This document shows positions 7,491 to 16,604 of a stretch of 64,000 bases of DNA, in pieces. A model generated the notes under the pieces. It made no database searches and was not told the origin of the DNA. It was given only the letters and a program-made list of their open reading frames with translations. The stretch is from JAWLCA01 sp041687395 (GTDB lineage: Bacteria > Pseudomonadota > Alphaproteobacteria > Rhodobacterales > Rhodobacteraceae). The stretch covers positions 207,575-271,574 of the forward strand of contig JAWLCA010000001.1 of assembly GCA_041687395.1 (NCBI GenBank). The letters run 5' to 3'. The position numbers and the translations under genes were made by a program. Numbering within the stretch: the stretch's first letter is position 1; the number at the start of each line of letters is the position of its first letter.

Positions 7491-8561
7491 GCTCTCACGG
7501 CTTTCGCCCTCCCCGCGCGGGTTCAGAAGGCGGGTCAGAACGCCCTCGCGCGTCAGGCGGCCGATGGGACGGCCGCCGTCTGTCACGGTCAATGCATCGT
7601 CGCCGCAGAGGGCGGCCATGGCATCGCGGATCGGGGTTTCGGCCTCGACCGCCGCGCCGTGCGCCGCGCCCGGTTCCATCGCGTCGCGGGCGGTCAGCAC
7701 GCCCAGCGGGTTCATGTGGTTGACGAAATCGGCGACGTACTCCGACACCGGGTTCGAGAAGATGTCGCGCGCGGTGCCGCATTGCACGATCCGCCCGCCT
7801 TCCATCAGCGCGATGCGGTTGCCGATCTTGAACGCCTCGTCAAGGTCATGGCTGACGAAGATGATGGTGCGCTGCAGGCTTTGCTGAAGCTCCAGCAATT
7901 CATCCTGCAACCGGCTGCGGATCAACGGGTCGAGGGCCGAGAACGGCTCGTCCATCAGAAGGATCGGCGCCTCGGTCGCGAAGGCGCGGGCGAGGCCCAC
8001 GCGCTGCTGCATGCCCCCCGACAGATCGCCCACCTTTCGGTCGGCCCAGTCCGACAGGCCCACGAGGGCAAGCTGGGTTTCCACCCGGTCGTTGCGCTCG
8101 GCGTGGCCGACGCCGGCCAGTTCGAGGCCGAGGCCCACGTTTTCGCGTACCGTGCGCCAGGGTAGCAGGCCGAACTGCTGGAACACCATCGCGACGCGAT
8201 GCGACCGGATACGGCGCAGGGTTGCGGGATCGGCGTGGGTCACGTCGACCAGCCGGTTTCCGTCGCAGACCCAGGCCGCGCCGCGCACCACCGGATTCAG
8301 CCCGTTCACGGCGCGCAGTAGCGTGGACTTGCCCGACCCGGACAGGCCCATCAGCACGAGGATTTCGCCCTCGGCCACCTTCAGGCTGCAATCGTGGACG
8401 CCCAGCACCTGGCCGGTCGACTCTTGAATCTCGGCGCGGCTGAGGCCCTTGTCCATCAGCGGCAGCGCCCTTTCGGGCCGATCGCCAAAGACGATGGAGA
8501 CCTTGTCGAATTCGACGGCGATGCCGGCGGTGTCGGTGGGATCGGTGCGCTCGGGCATCAC
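7485..8561 (-). CDS. choV: Choline/betaine ABC transporter ATP-binding protein
   Basis: ATPase of a quaternary-amine importer of the OpuA/ProU class. 358 residues. Walker A GLSGSGKST (72-80), signature LSGGMQQR (180-187), Walker B MDEPFSALD (203-211). A C-terminal extension from about 270 has the position and size of the regulatory CBS-like region of ProV proteins but is short. Start ATG overlaps the choW stop by four bases. Order choX-choW-choV, transcribed away from betI and the bet genes, fits the rhizobial-type choline uptake system. Confidence 0.93.
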   Translation of the reverse strand: MMPERTDPTDTAGIAVEFDKVSIVFGDRPERALPLMDKGLSRAEIQESTGQVLGVHDCSLKVAEGEILVLMGLSGSGKSTLLRAVNGLNPVVRGAAWVCDGNRLVDVTHADPATLRRIRSHRVAMVFQQFGLLPWRTVRENVGLGLELAGVGHAERNDRVETQLALVGLSDWADRKVGDLSGGMQQRVGLARAFATEAPILLMDEPFSALDPLIRSRLQDELLELQQSLQRTIIFVSHDLDEAFKIGNRIALMEGGRIVQCGTARDIFSNPVSEYVADFVNHMNPLGVLTARDAMEPGAAHGAAVEAETPIRDAMAALCGDDALTVTDGGRPIGRLTREGVLTRLLNPRGEGESRESG

Positions 8562-9391
8562 TTCCGCTCCAGCCGCAGCATGCGGTCCAGCATGATGGCC
8601 ACGACGACGATGATGAAGCCCGATTCAAACCCCAGCGCGGTGTTGACCTGATTGAGCGCGCGCACCACCGGCACGCCAAGGCCGTTGGCACCGACCAGCG
8701 CGGCGATCACCACCATCGACAGCGAAAGCATGATGGTCTGGTTCAGCCCGGTCATGATCTGCGGCAGGGCATAGGGCAGTTCAACCTTCCACAGCCGCTG
8801 TCGGGGCGTGGCACCGAACGCTGTCGCGGCCTCCAGCAGCGCGGTGGGGGTGGAGGAGATGCCGAGGTGGGTCAGGCGAATGGGCGCGGGCAGCACGAAG
8901 ATCACCGTGGCGATCAGGCCGGGCACCATGCCGATGCCGAAGAAGACGATGGCCGGGATCAGGTAGACGAAGGTGGGGAGCGTCTGCATCAGGTCCAGCA
9001 CCGGGCGCATCCAGGCGTAAAGCTTGGGCCGGTGGGCGGCCGCGATGCCGATGGGCACGCCGACCGCCATGCAGACGACGCAGGCCGACAGGACCAGCGT
9101 CAGGCTTTCCATTGTCGGCCGCCAGTAGCCCTGATTGAGGATGAAGAGGAACCCCAGAAGCACCAGAACGCAGGGCTGCCAGCGGCGCTGGATCGCCCAG
9201 GTCAGGGCCACGAAGAAGCCAACGATCACCAGTTCCGGGGGCGTCAGCAGCAGCCACAGGATGGCGTCGATCAATGCTTCCATCGCGTCGGCCATGCCGT
9301 CGAAGAACCACGCGCCGTTGATCTGCAGCCAGGTGAAAACCTCGCGCGCGGTCTGGCCGACGGGGATCTTGTTCTGGGTCAGCCAGTCCAT
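8558..9391 (-). CDS. choW: Choline/betaine ABC transporter permease
   Basis: Inner-membrane channel subunit of the choline importer. 277 residues with about six to seven hydrophobic segments. The EAA loop that docks the ATPase is visible around 187-206 (EAATAFGATPRQRLWKVELP). The N-terminal 50 residues contain an amphipathic region found in ProW-like permeases. It lies between choX and choV, overlapping choV by four bases and separated from choX by 56 bp that form a stable hairpin. Confidence 0.93.
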   Translation of the reverse strand: MDWLTQNKIPVGQTAREVFTWLQINGAWFFDGMADAMEALIDAILWLLLTPPELVIVGFFVALTWAIQRRWQPCVLVLLGFLFILNQGYWRPTMESLTLVLSACVVCMAVGVPIGIAAAHRPKLYAWMRPVLDLMQTLPTFVYLIPAIVFFGIGMVPGLIATVIFVLPAPIRLTHLGISSTPTALLEAATAFGATPRQRLWKVELPYALPQIMTGLNQTIMLSLSMVVIAALVGANGLGVPVVRALNQVNTALGFESGFIIVVVAIMLDRMLRLERK

Positions 9392-9408
9392 GGCGCCCCC
9401 TTGCTAGG

Positions 9409-9430
9409 GCCCCGGCGCGGTCGCCGGGGC
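9409..9430 (-). promoter_or_regulatory. Hairpin between choX and choW
   Basis: GCCCCGGC (9409-9416) pairs with GCCGGGGC (9423-9430) around a six-base loop in the choX-choW spacer. There is no T-run, so it is more likely an mRNA-stabilising or partial-attenuation hairpin than a full terminator. Such structures commonly raise binding-protein levels over permease levels in ABC importer operons. Confidence 0.55.
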
Positions 9431-9447
9431 GGGCTGTCAGTGCCAGG

Positions 9448-10374
9448 TCAGTTCAGCGCCGTGGTCACGGCTTCCAGCGCGTCGCCGCCGTCGCGGGTGG
9501 TCACGCCCTCCAGCCAGGGGGCCAGCACGTTGCTGTTCGCCGAAAGCCAGGCGCGGGCGGCATCCTCGGGCTCCATGAAGTCGTTCAGGATCGAGCCCAT
9601 GATCTCGTTTTCCAGCTCAAGCGAGAATTCGAGGTTCTGCAGGAACTGGCCGACGTTGGCGCATTCGGCGACATACCCCGCGCGGGTGTTGGTCACGACC
9701 TCTGCCCCGCCGAGGTCGGGGCCGAACCAGTCGTCGCCCCCCGTGAGGTAGGTCATGTCGAAGTTCGCGTTCATCGGGTGCGGCTCCCACCCCAGGAAGA
9801 CGATGGGCTCATTCCGGCGGCTGGTGCGATCCACCTGCGCCAGCATCCCTTGTTCGGAGCTTTCCACGATTTCGAAGGAGCCGAGGCCGAAGGCGTCGGC
9901 CTCGATCATGTCGAGGATCAGGCGGTTGCCGTCGTTGCCGGGTTCGATGCCGTAGATCTGGCTGCCGAGGGCGTCGGCGTTGGCGGCGATGGCGTCGAAG
10001 CTGGTGATGCCGAGCTCGGCGCCGGCGGCATTGGTGGCGAGCGTGTATTTCGCGCCCGTAAGGTTGACGCGGACGGAATCGACGGTGCCCGCCTCCCGAT
10101 AGGGCGCGATGTCGGCCTCCATCGTGGGCATCCAGTTGCCCAGGAAGACGTCGATGTCGCCGGCAGCGAGCGACTGGTAGGTGACGGGGACCGAGAGGAT
10201 CTTCACGTCGGTCTCATACCCCAACGCCTTCAGGATCGTGGTGGCGACGGCGGTGGTGGCGGTGATGTCGGTCCATCCGACGTCGGAAAAGGTCACCAGG
10301 TCGCAGTTGGCGTTGGCCGGCACGCTCAGCGCCAGTGTGGCGCCGGCGGCGAGGAGGGTGGTGCGAAGGGTCAT
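9448..10374 (-). CDS. choX: Choline-binding periplasmic protein of ABC transporter
   Basis: Solute-binding protein of the OpuAC/ProX class, 308 residues. Signal peptide at residues 1-22 with the cleavage region VPANA-NCDLV. The mature protein has CDLVTFSDVGWTDITATTA and repeated Trp/aromatic segments (NWMPTM, FLGWEPHPMN) typical of the aromatic cage for quaternary amines. The internal ATG at 10374 is chosen because it opens the signal peptide and follows AGGGAG at correct spacing. First gene of choXWV, reading away from the BetI-type palindrome. Confidence 0.92.
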   Translation of the reverse strand: MTLRTTLLAAGATLALSVPANANCDLVTFSDVGWTDITATTAVATTILKALGYETDVKILSVPVTYQSLAAGDIDVFLGNWMPTMEADIAPYREAGTVDSVRVNLTGAKYTLATNAAGAELGITSFDAIAANADALGSQIYGIEPGNDGNRLILDMIEADAFGLGSFEIVESSEQGMLAQVDRTSRRNEPIVFLGWEPHPMNANFDMTYLTGGDDWFGPDLGGAEVVTNTRAGYVAECANVGQFLQNLEFSLELENEIMGSILNDFMEPEDAARAWLSANSNVLAPWLEGVTTRDGGDALEAVTTALN

Positions 10375-10400
10375 TGGTTGTACTCCCTGTCGTGTTTTTG

Positions 10401-10420
10401 TTGATTGACGAGTCAATCAA
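10401..10420. promoter_or_regulatory. BetI-type operator palindrome
   Basis: TTGATTGAC (10401-10409), a GA centre and GTCAATCAA (10412-10420) make a perfect 9-2-9 palindrome in the 91-bp gap between divergent choX and betI. BetI is a choline-responsive TetR-type repressor that binds AT-rich dyads in front of bet genes. One shared site can control both operons. Binding is inferred from position and symmetry. Confidence 0.8.
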
Positions 10421-10465
10421 GGATCAGGTAGCCCCGGAATTCAAGCAGGAATCCGGGACGCGAAG

Positions 10466-11044
10466 ATGCCGAAGCTGGGGATGGAGCCTATCCGAAAGGC
10501 CGCGCTGGTCAACGCCACGATCGTGGAGATCGGGCGTGCGGGGTCACTGGACGTGACCGTGGGGCAGATCGCGCGGCGTGCGGGCATGTCCTCGGCGCTG
10601 GCGCATCACTACTACGGCAGCAAGGAGGCGCTGTTTCTGGCGGCGATGCGGCACGTGCTGGCGCTTTATGGCGCCGAAGTGCGGGGCGCGCTGGTGGCGG
10701 CGGGCGACGACCCCCGCGACCGGATCGAGGCGGTGCTGGCCGCGTCGTTCTCTCCCGCGAATTTCCGCGCCGACGTGGTGGGCGCCTGGCTCAGCTTCTG
10801 GGGCATGGCGCAAACCGTGCCGCAGGCGCGGCGGCTCTTGACGGTCTATCAGCGCAGGCTGCGGTCGAACCTGCTGCACGCGCTGCGCCCGCTGGTGGGC
10901 GAGGGGGCCGGGGCGCTGGCCGACCGGCTGGGGGCGATGATCGACGGGGTCTATCTGCGCGCGGCGCTGGTCGAGGGGCCGACGGATGGCGCGGGCGCGC
11001 TGGCGCTGCTGCGGCATTATGTGGCGCGGGAGTTGCGGGCATGA
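10466..11044 (+). CDS. betI: Choline-responsive TetR-family repressor BetI
   Basis: Transcriptional repressor of the betaine pathway, released by choline. 192 residues. The N-terminal helix-turn-helix spans about 30-60 (VGQIARRAGMSSALAHHYY). The rest is the all-helical ligand and dimerisation domain with the family-typical AWLSFWGMA. First gene of betI-betC-betB. It overlaps betC by four bases (ATGA). It faces choXWV across the palindromic operator. Confidence 0.95.
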   Translation: MPKLGMEPIRKAALVNATIVEIGRAGSLDVTVGQIARRAGMSSALAHHYYGSKEALFLAAMRHVLALYGAEVRGALVAAGDDPRDRIEAVLAASFSPANFRADVVGAWLSFWGMAQTVPQARRLLTVYQRRLRSNLLHALRPLVGEGAGALADRLGAMIDGVYLRAALVEGPTDGAGALALLRHYVARELRA

Positions 11045-12552
11045 GCGGGGCACCGAACATCCTGATCCTGATGGTCGATCAGTTGAACGGCACGCTGTTC
11101 CCCGACGGCCCGGCCGACTGGCTGCATGCCCCGAACCTGAAGCGGCTGGCCGACCGGTCGGTGCGGTTTGGCAACGCCTACACCGCCAGCCCGCTGTGCG
11201 CGCCGGGGCGGGCGAGCTTCATGGCGGGGCAGTTGCCCAGTCGCACCGGCGTCTACGACAACGCGGCAGAGTTCGCGTCAAGTATCCCCACCTATGCCCA
11301 CCACCTGCGGCGTGCGGGCTACCAGACCTGCCTGTCGGGCAAGATGCATTTCGTCGGCCCCGACCAGCTGCACGGGTTCGAGGAACGGTTGACCACCGAC
11401 ATCTACCCCGCCGATTTCGGCTGGACGCCGGATTACCGCAAGCCGGGGCAGCGGATCGACTGGTGGTATCACAACATGGGCAGCGTCACCGGCGCGGGCG
11501 TGGCCGAGATCAGCAACCAGATGGAATATGACGACGAGGTCGCCTATCACGCGGTGCGCAAGGTCTACGATCTGGCACGCGGCCACGATGACCGGCCGTG
11601 GTGCTTGACGGTCAGCTTCACCCATCCGCATGATCCCTATGTAGCGCGGCGGAAATACTGGGATCTGTACGAGGACTGCGCGCATCTGCAGCCCGAGGTC
11701 GGCGATCTGGGCTATGAGAACCAGGATCCGCACGGCAAGCGCATTTTTGACGCCAACGACTGGCGCAGCTACACGATCACCGAAGATCACGTGTCCCGCG
11801 CCCGGCGGGGGTATTTCGCCAACATCAGCTACCTGGACGACAAGATCGGCGAGATCCTGGCGGCGCTGGAGGCCAGCCGGCAGGAGGCGGTGATCGTCTT
11901 CGTCTCCGATCACGGCGACATGCTGGGCGAACGCGGGTTGTGGTTCAAGATGAACTTCTACGAGGGCTCGGCCCGCGTGCCGCTGATGATCGCCGCGCCG
12001 GAACTGGCGCCCGGCCGGATCGAGGCGCCGGTGTCCACGATGGACGTGCTGCCGACGCTGGCCGACCTGGCGGGCGTGTCGATGGCCGAGGTGATGCCCT
12101 GGACCGATGGCGAGAGCCTCCTGCCGCTGGCGGGCGGCGCCACGCGAACCGCGCCGGTGGCGATGGAATACGCGGCAGAGGCGTCGGATGCGCCGCTGGT
12201 CTGCCTGCGCGAGGGGCGCTGGAAGTACACCGCCTGTGCACTGGACCCTGAGCAACTGTTCGATCTGGAAATCGATCCACGGGAACTGACCAATCTGGCC
12301 GCATATCCCGCCCATGCCGAAACGCTGGACCGGTTCCGCGCCATGGCGCAGGCGCGGTGGGATCTTGCTGCGTTCGACGCCGCGGTGCGAGAAAGCCAGG
12401 CGCGACGCTGGGTGGTCTACGAGGCGCTGCGCAACGGGGCCTATTTCCCCTGGGATTTCCAGCCGCTGCAGAAGGCGAGCGAGCGCTACATGCGCAACCA
12501 CATGGACCTGAACATTCTGGAAGAAAGCAATCGCTTTCCGAGGGGGGAATAG
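11041..12552 (+). CDS. betC: Choline-sulfatase
   Basis: Hydrolyses choline-O-sulfate to choline and sulfate, feeding the osmoprotectant pathway and releasing sulfur. 503 residues. The arylsulfatase-type formylglycine site is C53 in CAPGRAS (C-x-P-x-R), with metal residues near the N-terminus (MVDQ, about 11-14) and a second site around VSDHGDMLGERG. The C-terminal choline-sulfatase extension ends at about 500. No signal peptide, so cytoplasmic as expected. Start codon overlaps betI and its stop abuts betB. Confidence 0.96.
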   Translation: MSGAPNILILMVDQLNGTLFPDGPADWLHAPNLKRLADRSVRFGNAYTASPLCAPGRASFMAGQLPSRTGVYDNAAEFASSIPTYAHHLRRAGYQTCLSGKMHFVGPDQLHGFEERLTTDIYPADFGWTPDYRKPGQRIDWWYHNMGSVTGAGVAEISNQMEYDDEVAYHAVRKVYDLARGHDDRPWCLTVSFTHPHDPYVARRKYWDLYEDCAHLQPEVGDLGYENQDPHGKRIFDANDWRSYTITEDHVSRARRGYFANISYLDDKIGEILAALEASRQEAVIVFVSDHGDMLGERGLWFKMNFYEGSARVPLMIAAPELAPGRIEAPVSTMDVLPTLADLAGVSMAEVMPWTDGESLLPLAGGATRTAPVAMEYAAEASDAPLVCLREGRWKYTACALDPEQLFDLEIDPRELTNLAAYPAHAETLDRFRAMAQARWDLAAFDAAVRESQARRWVVYEALRNGAYFPWDFQPLQKASERYMRNHMDLNILEESNRFPRGE

Positions 12553-14004
12553 ATGCGCGCACAACCAATGGCCAGCCATTTCGTCGATGGCCAGTATCTT
12601 GAGGATACGGCCGGTGATCCGATCGACGTGGTCTATCCCGCGACCGGCGAGGTGATCGCGCGGGTGCATGAAGCGACGGAGGCGGTGATCGAGGCGGCGC
12701 TGGCCGCCGCGGCCCGCGCGCAGGCCGACTGGGCCGCGCGGCCCCCCGTTGAACGCGGCCGCATCCTGCGCCGGGCCGCCGACATCATCCGCGACCGGAA
12801 CCGCGAATTGAGCGAGTTGGAGACGCTGGATACCGGCAAGCCGCTACAAGAGACGCTTGTGGCCGACGCGACCAGCGGGGCCGATGCGCTGGAATATTTC
12901 GGGGGGCTGGCCCCAACGGTGACCGGAGAGACGATCCCGCTGGGCCGCGATTTCGTCTACACGATCCGCGAGGCGCTGGGCGTCTGCGTCGGCATCGGGG
13001 CCTGGAACTACCCCACCCAGATCGCCTGCTGGAAGGGGGCGCCGGCGCTGGCCTTTGGCAACGCGATGATCTTCAAGCCGTCCGAGGTCACGCCGCTTTG
13101 CGCGCTGAAGATAGCGGAGATTCTGGTCGAGGCCGGGTTGCCCGCGGGGCTTTACAACGTGGTGCAGGGTCGTGGCACGGTAGGCGCAAAGCTGGTGACG
13201 GACCCGCGCGTGGCCAAAGTGTCGCTGACCGGATCGGTGCCCACGGGGCGCAAGGTCTATGCGGCGGCGGCCGAGGGCATCCGGCATGTGACGATGGAAC
13301 TGGGCGGCAAGTCACCGCTGATCGTCTTTGATGACGCCGATGTCGAGGATGCCGTGGGCGGGGCGATGCTGGGGAACTTCTATTCCTCGGGCCAGGTCTG
13401 TTCCAATGGCACGCGGGTCTTTGTCCAGAAGGGGATGATGCAGCGGTTCCTGGGCCGGCTGAAAGAGCGGACCGAGGCGATTGCGCTGGGCGATCCGCTG
13501 GATGAGGCGACGCAATTGGGCCCGCTGGTGAGTGCCGAGCAGCTGGAGAAGGTGCTCGGCTATATCGAGGGCGCGCGGGCCGAGGGGGCGCGGCTGGTCA
13601 CGGGCGGCGCGCGGTTGAACCGGCCGGGGTTCTACGTGCAGCCCACGGTCTTCGCCGATGTGACCGACGACATGACGCTGGCGCGCGAGGAGGTGTTCGG
13701 CCCGGTAATGGCTGTGCTGGGGTTCGAGACCGAGGAGGAGGTGATCGCGCGGGCGAACGCAACCGAGTTCGGACTGTCGGCGGGGGTGTTCACCCGCGAC
13801 ATGGCGTGCGCCCACCGGGTGATCGCGGGACTGCAGGCGGGCACATGCTGGATCAACGCCTACAACCTTTCGCCCGTCGAGGCGCCGTTCGGCGGTGTTA
13901 AGTTGTCGGGCGTGGGGCGCGAGAATTCGAAAGCTGCAGTTGAGCACTATACGCAGGTCAAGAGCGTCTATGTCGGCATGGGGCCGGTTGACGCGCCTTA
14001 CTGA
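12553..14004 (+). CDS. betB: Betaine-aldehyde dehydrogenase
   Basis: NAD(P)-dependent oxidation of betaine aldehyde to glycine betaine. 483 residues with the ALDH fold. Catalytic Cys283 lies in GQVCSNGTR and general base Glu249 in MELGGKSP. The nucleotide-binding segment TGSVPTGR is at about 226-233. WNYPTQI matches the family's WNYP element. It starts directly after the betC stop. A 226-bp gap with strong inverted repeats separates it from betA. Confidence 0.96.
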   Translation: MRAQPMASHFVDGQYLEDTAGDPIDVVYPATGEVIARVHEATEAVIEAALAAAARAQADWAARPPVERGRILRRAADIIRDRNRELSELETLDTGKPLQETLVADATSGADALEYFGGLAPTVTGETIPLGRDFVYTIREALGVCVGIGAWNYPTQIACWKGAPALAFGNAMIFKPSEVTPLCALKIAEILVEAGLPAGLYNVVQGRGTVGAKLVTDPRVAKVSLTGSVPTGRKVYAAAAEGIRHVTMELGGKSPLIVFDDADVEDAVGGAMLGNFYSSGQVCSNGTRVFVQKGMMQRFLGRLKERTEAIALGDPLDEATQLGPLVSAEQLEKVLGYIEGARAEGARLVTGGARLNRPGFYVQPTVFADVTDDMTLAREEVFGPVMAVLGFETEEEVIARANATEFGLSAGVFTRDMACAHRVIAGLQAGTCWINAYNLSPVEAPFGGVKLSGVGRENSKAAVEHYTQVKSVYVGMGPVDAPY

Positions 14005-14098
14005 CGGAGCGCTCCCGCCCGTCTTCGCCGCTGACGCGGCTCATCCAGCTGGGCCGGGCCGCGCTGCGCGCGGCGAGAACGAAATTGCTGGGGAAGCG

Positions 14099-14124
14099 GT
14101 TGACGGGCAGGGCTGCCCGTCAAC
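14099..14124. repeat. 12-bp-stem hairpin in the betB-betA gap
   Basis: GTTGACGGGCAG and CTGCCCGTCAAC form a perfect 12-bp stem with a GG loop. It is the first of two strong inverted repeats between betB and betA. No T-run follows. It may protect the betIBC message 3' end or reduce read-through to betA. Confidence 0.65.
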
Positions 14125-14148
14125 GCGCCGACCTGATCGTGGTGTGGC

Positions 14149-14223
14149 GAGTCGTCGCCGGGTCAAGGATCGCCGCAGGCGACCGCCGAAGGCGGCCATC
14201 GGTCCTTGACGCGGCGACGACTC
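14149..14223. repeat. Cloverleaf-like inverted repeat before betA
   Basis: Outer arms 14149-14169 and 14203-14223 pair at 20 of 21 positions (GAGTCGTCGCCG against CGGCGACGACTC, GTCAAGGA against TCCTTGAC). Two smaller hairpins sit inside, TCGCC-GCA-GGCGA (14170-14182) and CCGCC-GAA-GGCGG (14183-14195). The whole can fold as a three-way junction and ends eight bases before the betA start. It looks like a mobile or regulatory intergenic repeat, class unknown. Confidence 0.65.
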
Positions 14224-14230
14224 ACCGGGG

Positions 14231-15889
14231 ATGGTGGGAATGGACGCGGACTACGTGATCGTGGGGGCGGGATCGGCCGGGTGTGCGTTGGCCTGGCGGC
14301 TGGCTGAGGGCGGGCGCGATGTCGTCGTGATCGAGCATGGCGGCTCGGACGCCGGACCCTTCATCCAGATGCCTGGCGCGCTGTCTTATCCGATGAACAT
14401 GGGGCTGTACGACTGGGGCCTGATGACCGAGCCCGAGCCGCACTTGGGCGGGCGGCGGCTGGTCACGCCGCGGGGCAAGGTGATCGGCGGGTCGTCCAGC
14501 ATCAACGGCATGGTCTATGTCCGCGGCCACCCGCGCGATTTCGACCACTGGGCCGAGGCGGGGGCGGCGGGCTGGGACTGGGCGTCGGTCCTGCCGTACT
14601 TCCGGCGAATGGAATCCTGGCACGGCGATACGGGCGACCCGGAGTGGCGCGGTCATGACGGCCCCTTGCACGTGACGCGGGGGGCGCGGGAGAATCCGCT
14701 GTTCGGCGCCTTCATCGAGGCCGGGCGGCAGGCGGGCTATCCGGTGACGCCCGACTACAACGGCGCGCAGCAGGAAGGCTTTGGCGCAATGGAGGCGACG
14801 ATCTGGCAGGGTCGTCGCTGGTCGGCGGCGAACGCCTATCTGCGTCCGGCGTTGAAGCGGCCGAACTGCCGGCTGGTGCGGTGCCTTGCACGGCGCGTGG
14901 TGATCGAGGACGGCCGTGCGACGGGGGTGGAGATCCGGCGCGGCAGGCGCATCGAGGTGATCGGGGCGCGGGCCGAGGTGATCCTAGCGGCGTCGTCGCT
15001 CAATACGCCGAAGCTGCTGATGCTGTCGGGGATCGGGCCGGGGGCGCATCTGGCCGAGCATGGCATCCCTGTGGTCGCTGACCGCCCCGGCGTCGGCGCA
15101 AACCTGCAGGATCATCTGGAGGTCTATCTTCAGTTTGCGTCGAAACTTCCTGTATCGCTTTACAAATACTGGAACATGCCGGGCAAGGCCTGGGTGGGGG
15201 CGAACTGGCTGTTCCTGCGCCGCGGCCCTGGCACGTCGAACCAGTTCGAGGCCTGCGGCTTCATCCGCTCGGCCGCCGGCATCGACTACCCCGACATCCA
15301 GTATCACTTCCTGCCCATCGCGGTGCGTTACGATGGCAAGGCCGTGGCCGACGGCCACGGATTCCAGGCCCATGTCGGGCCGATGCGGTCGAAATCGCGC
15401 GGGGCGGTCACGCTGCGGTCGGCCGACCCCGAGGCCGCGCCGGTAATCCGGTTCAACTACATGTCGCACCCCGACGACTGGGCCGAGTTCCGCGCCTGCG
15501 TCCGGCTGACACGCGAGATCTTCGCCCAGCCGGCGATGTCGGAATACGTGAAGCACGAGATTCAGCCGGGCGCAGCGGTGCAGACCGACGATCAGATCGA
15601 CGCCTTCATCCGCGAGCATGCGGAAAGCGCCTATCACCCCTGCGGCACGGCGCGGATCGGGCGGCGCGACGATCCAATGGCCGTGGTTGATCCGGAGTGC
15701 CGGGTGATCGGGGTTGAGGGGCTGCGGGTCGCCGACAGCTCGATCTTTCCGCGCATCACCAACGGCAATCTGAACGCACCCTCGATCATGGTGGGGGAAA
15801 AGGCTGCCGATCACATCCTGAACCGCAGGCTACCGCCCGCGAACCTGCAACCCTGGGTGCATCCGGACTGGGAAACCGCGCAGCGCTGA
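14231..15889 (+). CDS. betA: Choline dehydrogenase
   Basis: FAD-dependent GMC oxidoreductase oxidising choline to betaine aldehyde, usually membrane-associated. 552 residues. The FAD-binding GAGSAG motif is at 12-17, the GMC signature in GKVIGGSSSINGMVY near 85, and the catalytic His region AYHPCGTARIG near 470. A second ATG at 14240 gives the more typical N-terminus (MDADYVIVGAG) and is equally likely. It follows the betB-betA inverted repeats, so its level may differ from betB. Last gene of the betaine pathway. Confidence 0.95.
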   Translation: MVGMDADYVIVGAGSAGCALAWRLAEGGRDVVVIEHGGSDAGPFIQMPGALSYPMNMGLYDWGLMTEPEPHLGGRRLVTPRGKVIGGSSSINGMVYVRGHPRDFDHWAEAGAAGWDWASVLPYFRRMESWHGDTGDPEWRGHDGPLHVTRGARENPLFGAFIEAGRQAGYPVTPDYNGAQQEGFGAMEATIWQGRRWSAANAYLRPALKRPNCRLVRCLARRVVIEDGRATGVEIRRGRRIEVIGARAEVILAASSLNTPKLLMLSGIGPGAHLAEHGIPVVADRPGVGANLQDHLEVYLQFASKLPVSLYKYWNMPGKAWVGANWLFLRRGPGTSNQFEACGFIRSAAGIDYPDIQYHFLPIAVRYDGKAVADGHGFQAHVGPMRSKSRGAVTLRSADPEAAPVIRFNYMSHPDDWAEFRACVRLTREIFAQPAMSEYVKHEIQPGAAVQTDDQIDAFIREHAESAYHPCGTARIGRRDDPMAVVDPECRVIGVEGLRVADSSIFPRITNGNLNAPSIMVGEKAADHILNRRLPPANLQPWVHPDWETAQR

Positions 15890-15959
15890 TACCCCTCTGC
15901 GCCTAGGCACAGGGTGCCCGCCATCGGCGCAGGTTGCGGAAAGCGCCGCGCCGCGTGAT

Positions 15960-16550
15960 ATGTCAGGGATGAAAAAGACCGCTGATCCCCTGCTCGCCCT
16001 GGAAACCCGTACCGGTCTGCCGGATGCGCTGCGCGTGCTGCTGCGCGAGTATCCGCGCGAGGGGTGGGAACAGCATCGCCATTTCGAGGGATTGGTGCGC
16101 TTCTGGATGGAACGCCACCTGATGTTCCGCGAGGTGCTGGACCGTCTGAACACCGCCGCCGAGGCGCGGCTCGACAATCGGATCGACGCACAGGCCTTTG
16201 GCCATCAGACCGGGCGGCTGGGGGGCTTTCTGCTGAACCAGCTCCACGGCCACCACATGATCGAGGACGAGCACTATTTCCCCACCCTCGCCGGGATGGA
16301 GGTGCGGCTGGAGCATGGCTTCGACCTGCTGGACGGCGACCATCACGCGCTGGACGGGCATATCCACGCCATGGCAGAAGGCATGAATGCGACAATCCGT
16401 GCCATCGCCGAGGGCGGCGGTCGCGACGAGACGGGGCGGCTTCACATCGATCTGCAACGCTTCACCCGATTCCTTGACCGGCACCTGGTCGACGAAGAGG
16501 AACTGGTGGTGCCGGTGATCCTGAAGCACGGGCCCGCACGGCTGGGCTAA
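15960..16550 (+). CDS. Hemerythrin HHE cation-binding domain protein
   Basis: 196 residues forming a four-helix di-iron domain. Candidate ligands lie in WEQHRHFE (about 39-46), LHGHHMIEDEHYFP (about 95-108), DGDHHALDGHIH (about 123-134) and RHLVDEEELVVPVIL near the C-terminus. Such proteins bind O2 or NO or serve iron sensing and storage. It starts 70 bp after betA and runs in the same direction, followed 54 bp later by an amidohydrolase. A link with betaine metabolism is not evident from sequence. Confidence 0.88.
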   Translation: MSGMKKTADPLLALETRTGLPDALRVLLREYPREGWEQHRHFEGLVRFWMERHLMFREVLDRLNTAAEARLDNRIDAQAFGHQTGRLGGFLLNQLHGHHMIEDEHYFPTLAGMEVRLEHGFDLLDGDHHALDGHIHAMAEGMNATIRAIAEGGGRDETGRLHIDLQRFTRFLDRHLVDEEELVVPVILKHGPARLG

Positions 16551-16604
16551 CGCTTGCGGGGTTTCGGCTTCCGAGGCAGAAAGGCCCGAGAGAAGGAGAC
16601 ATCC

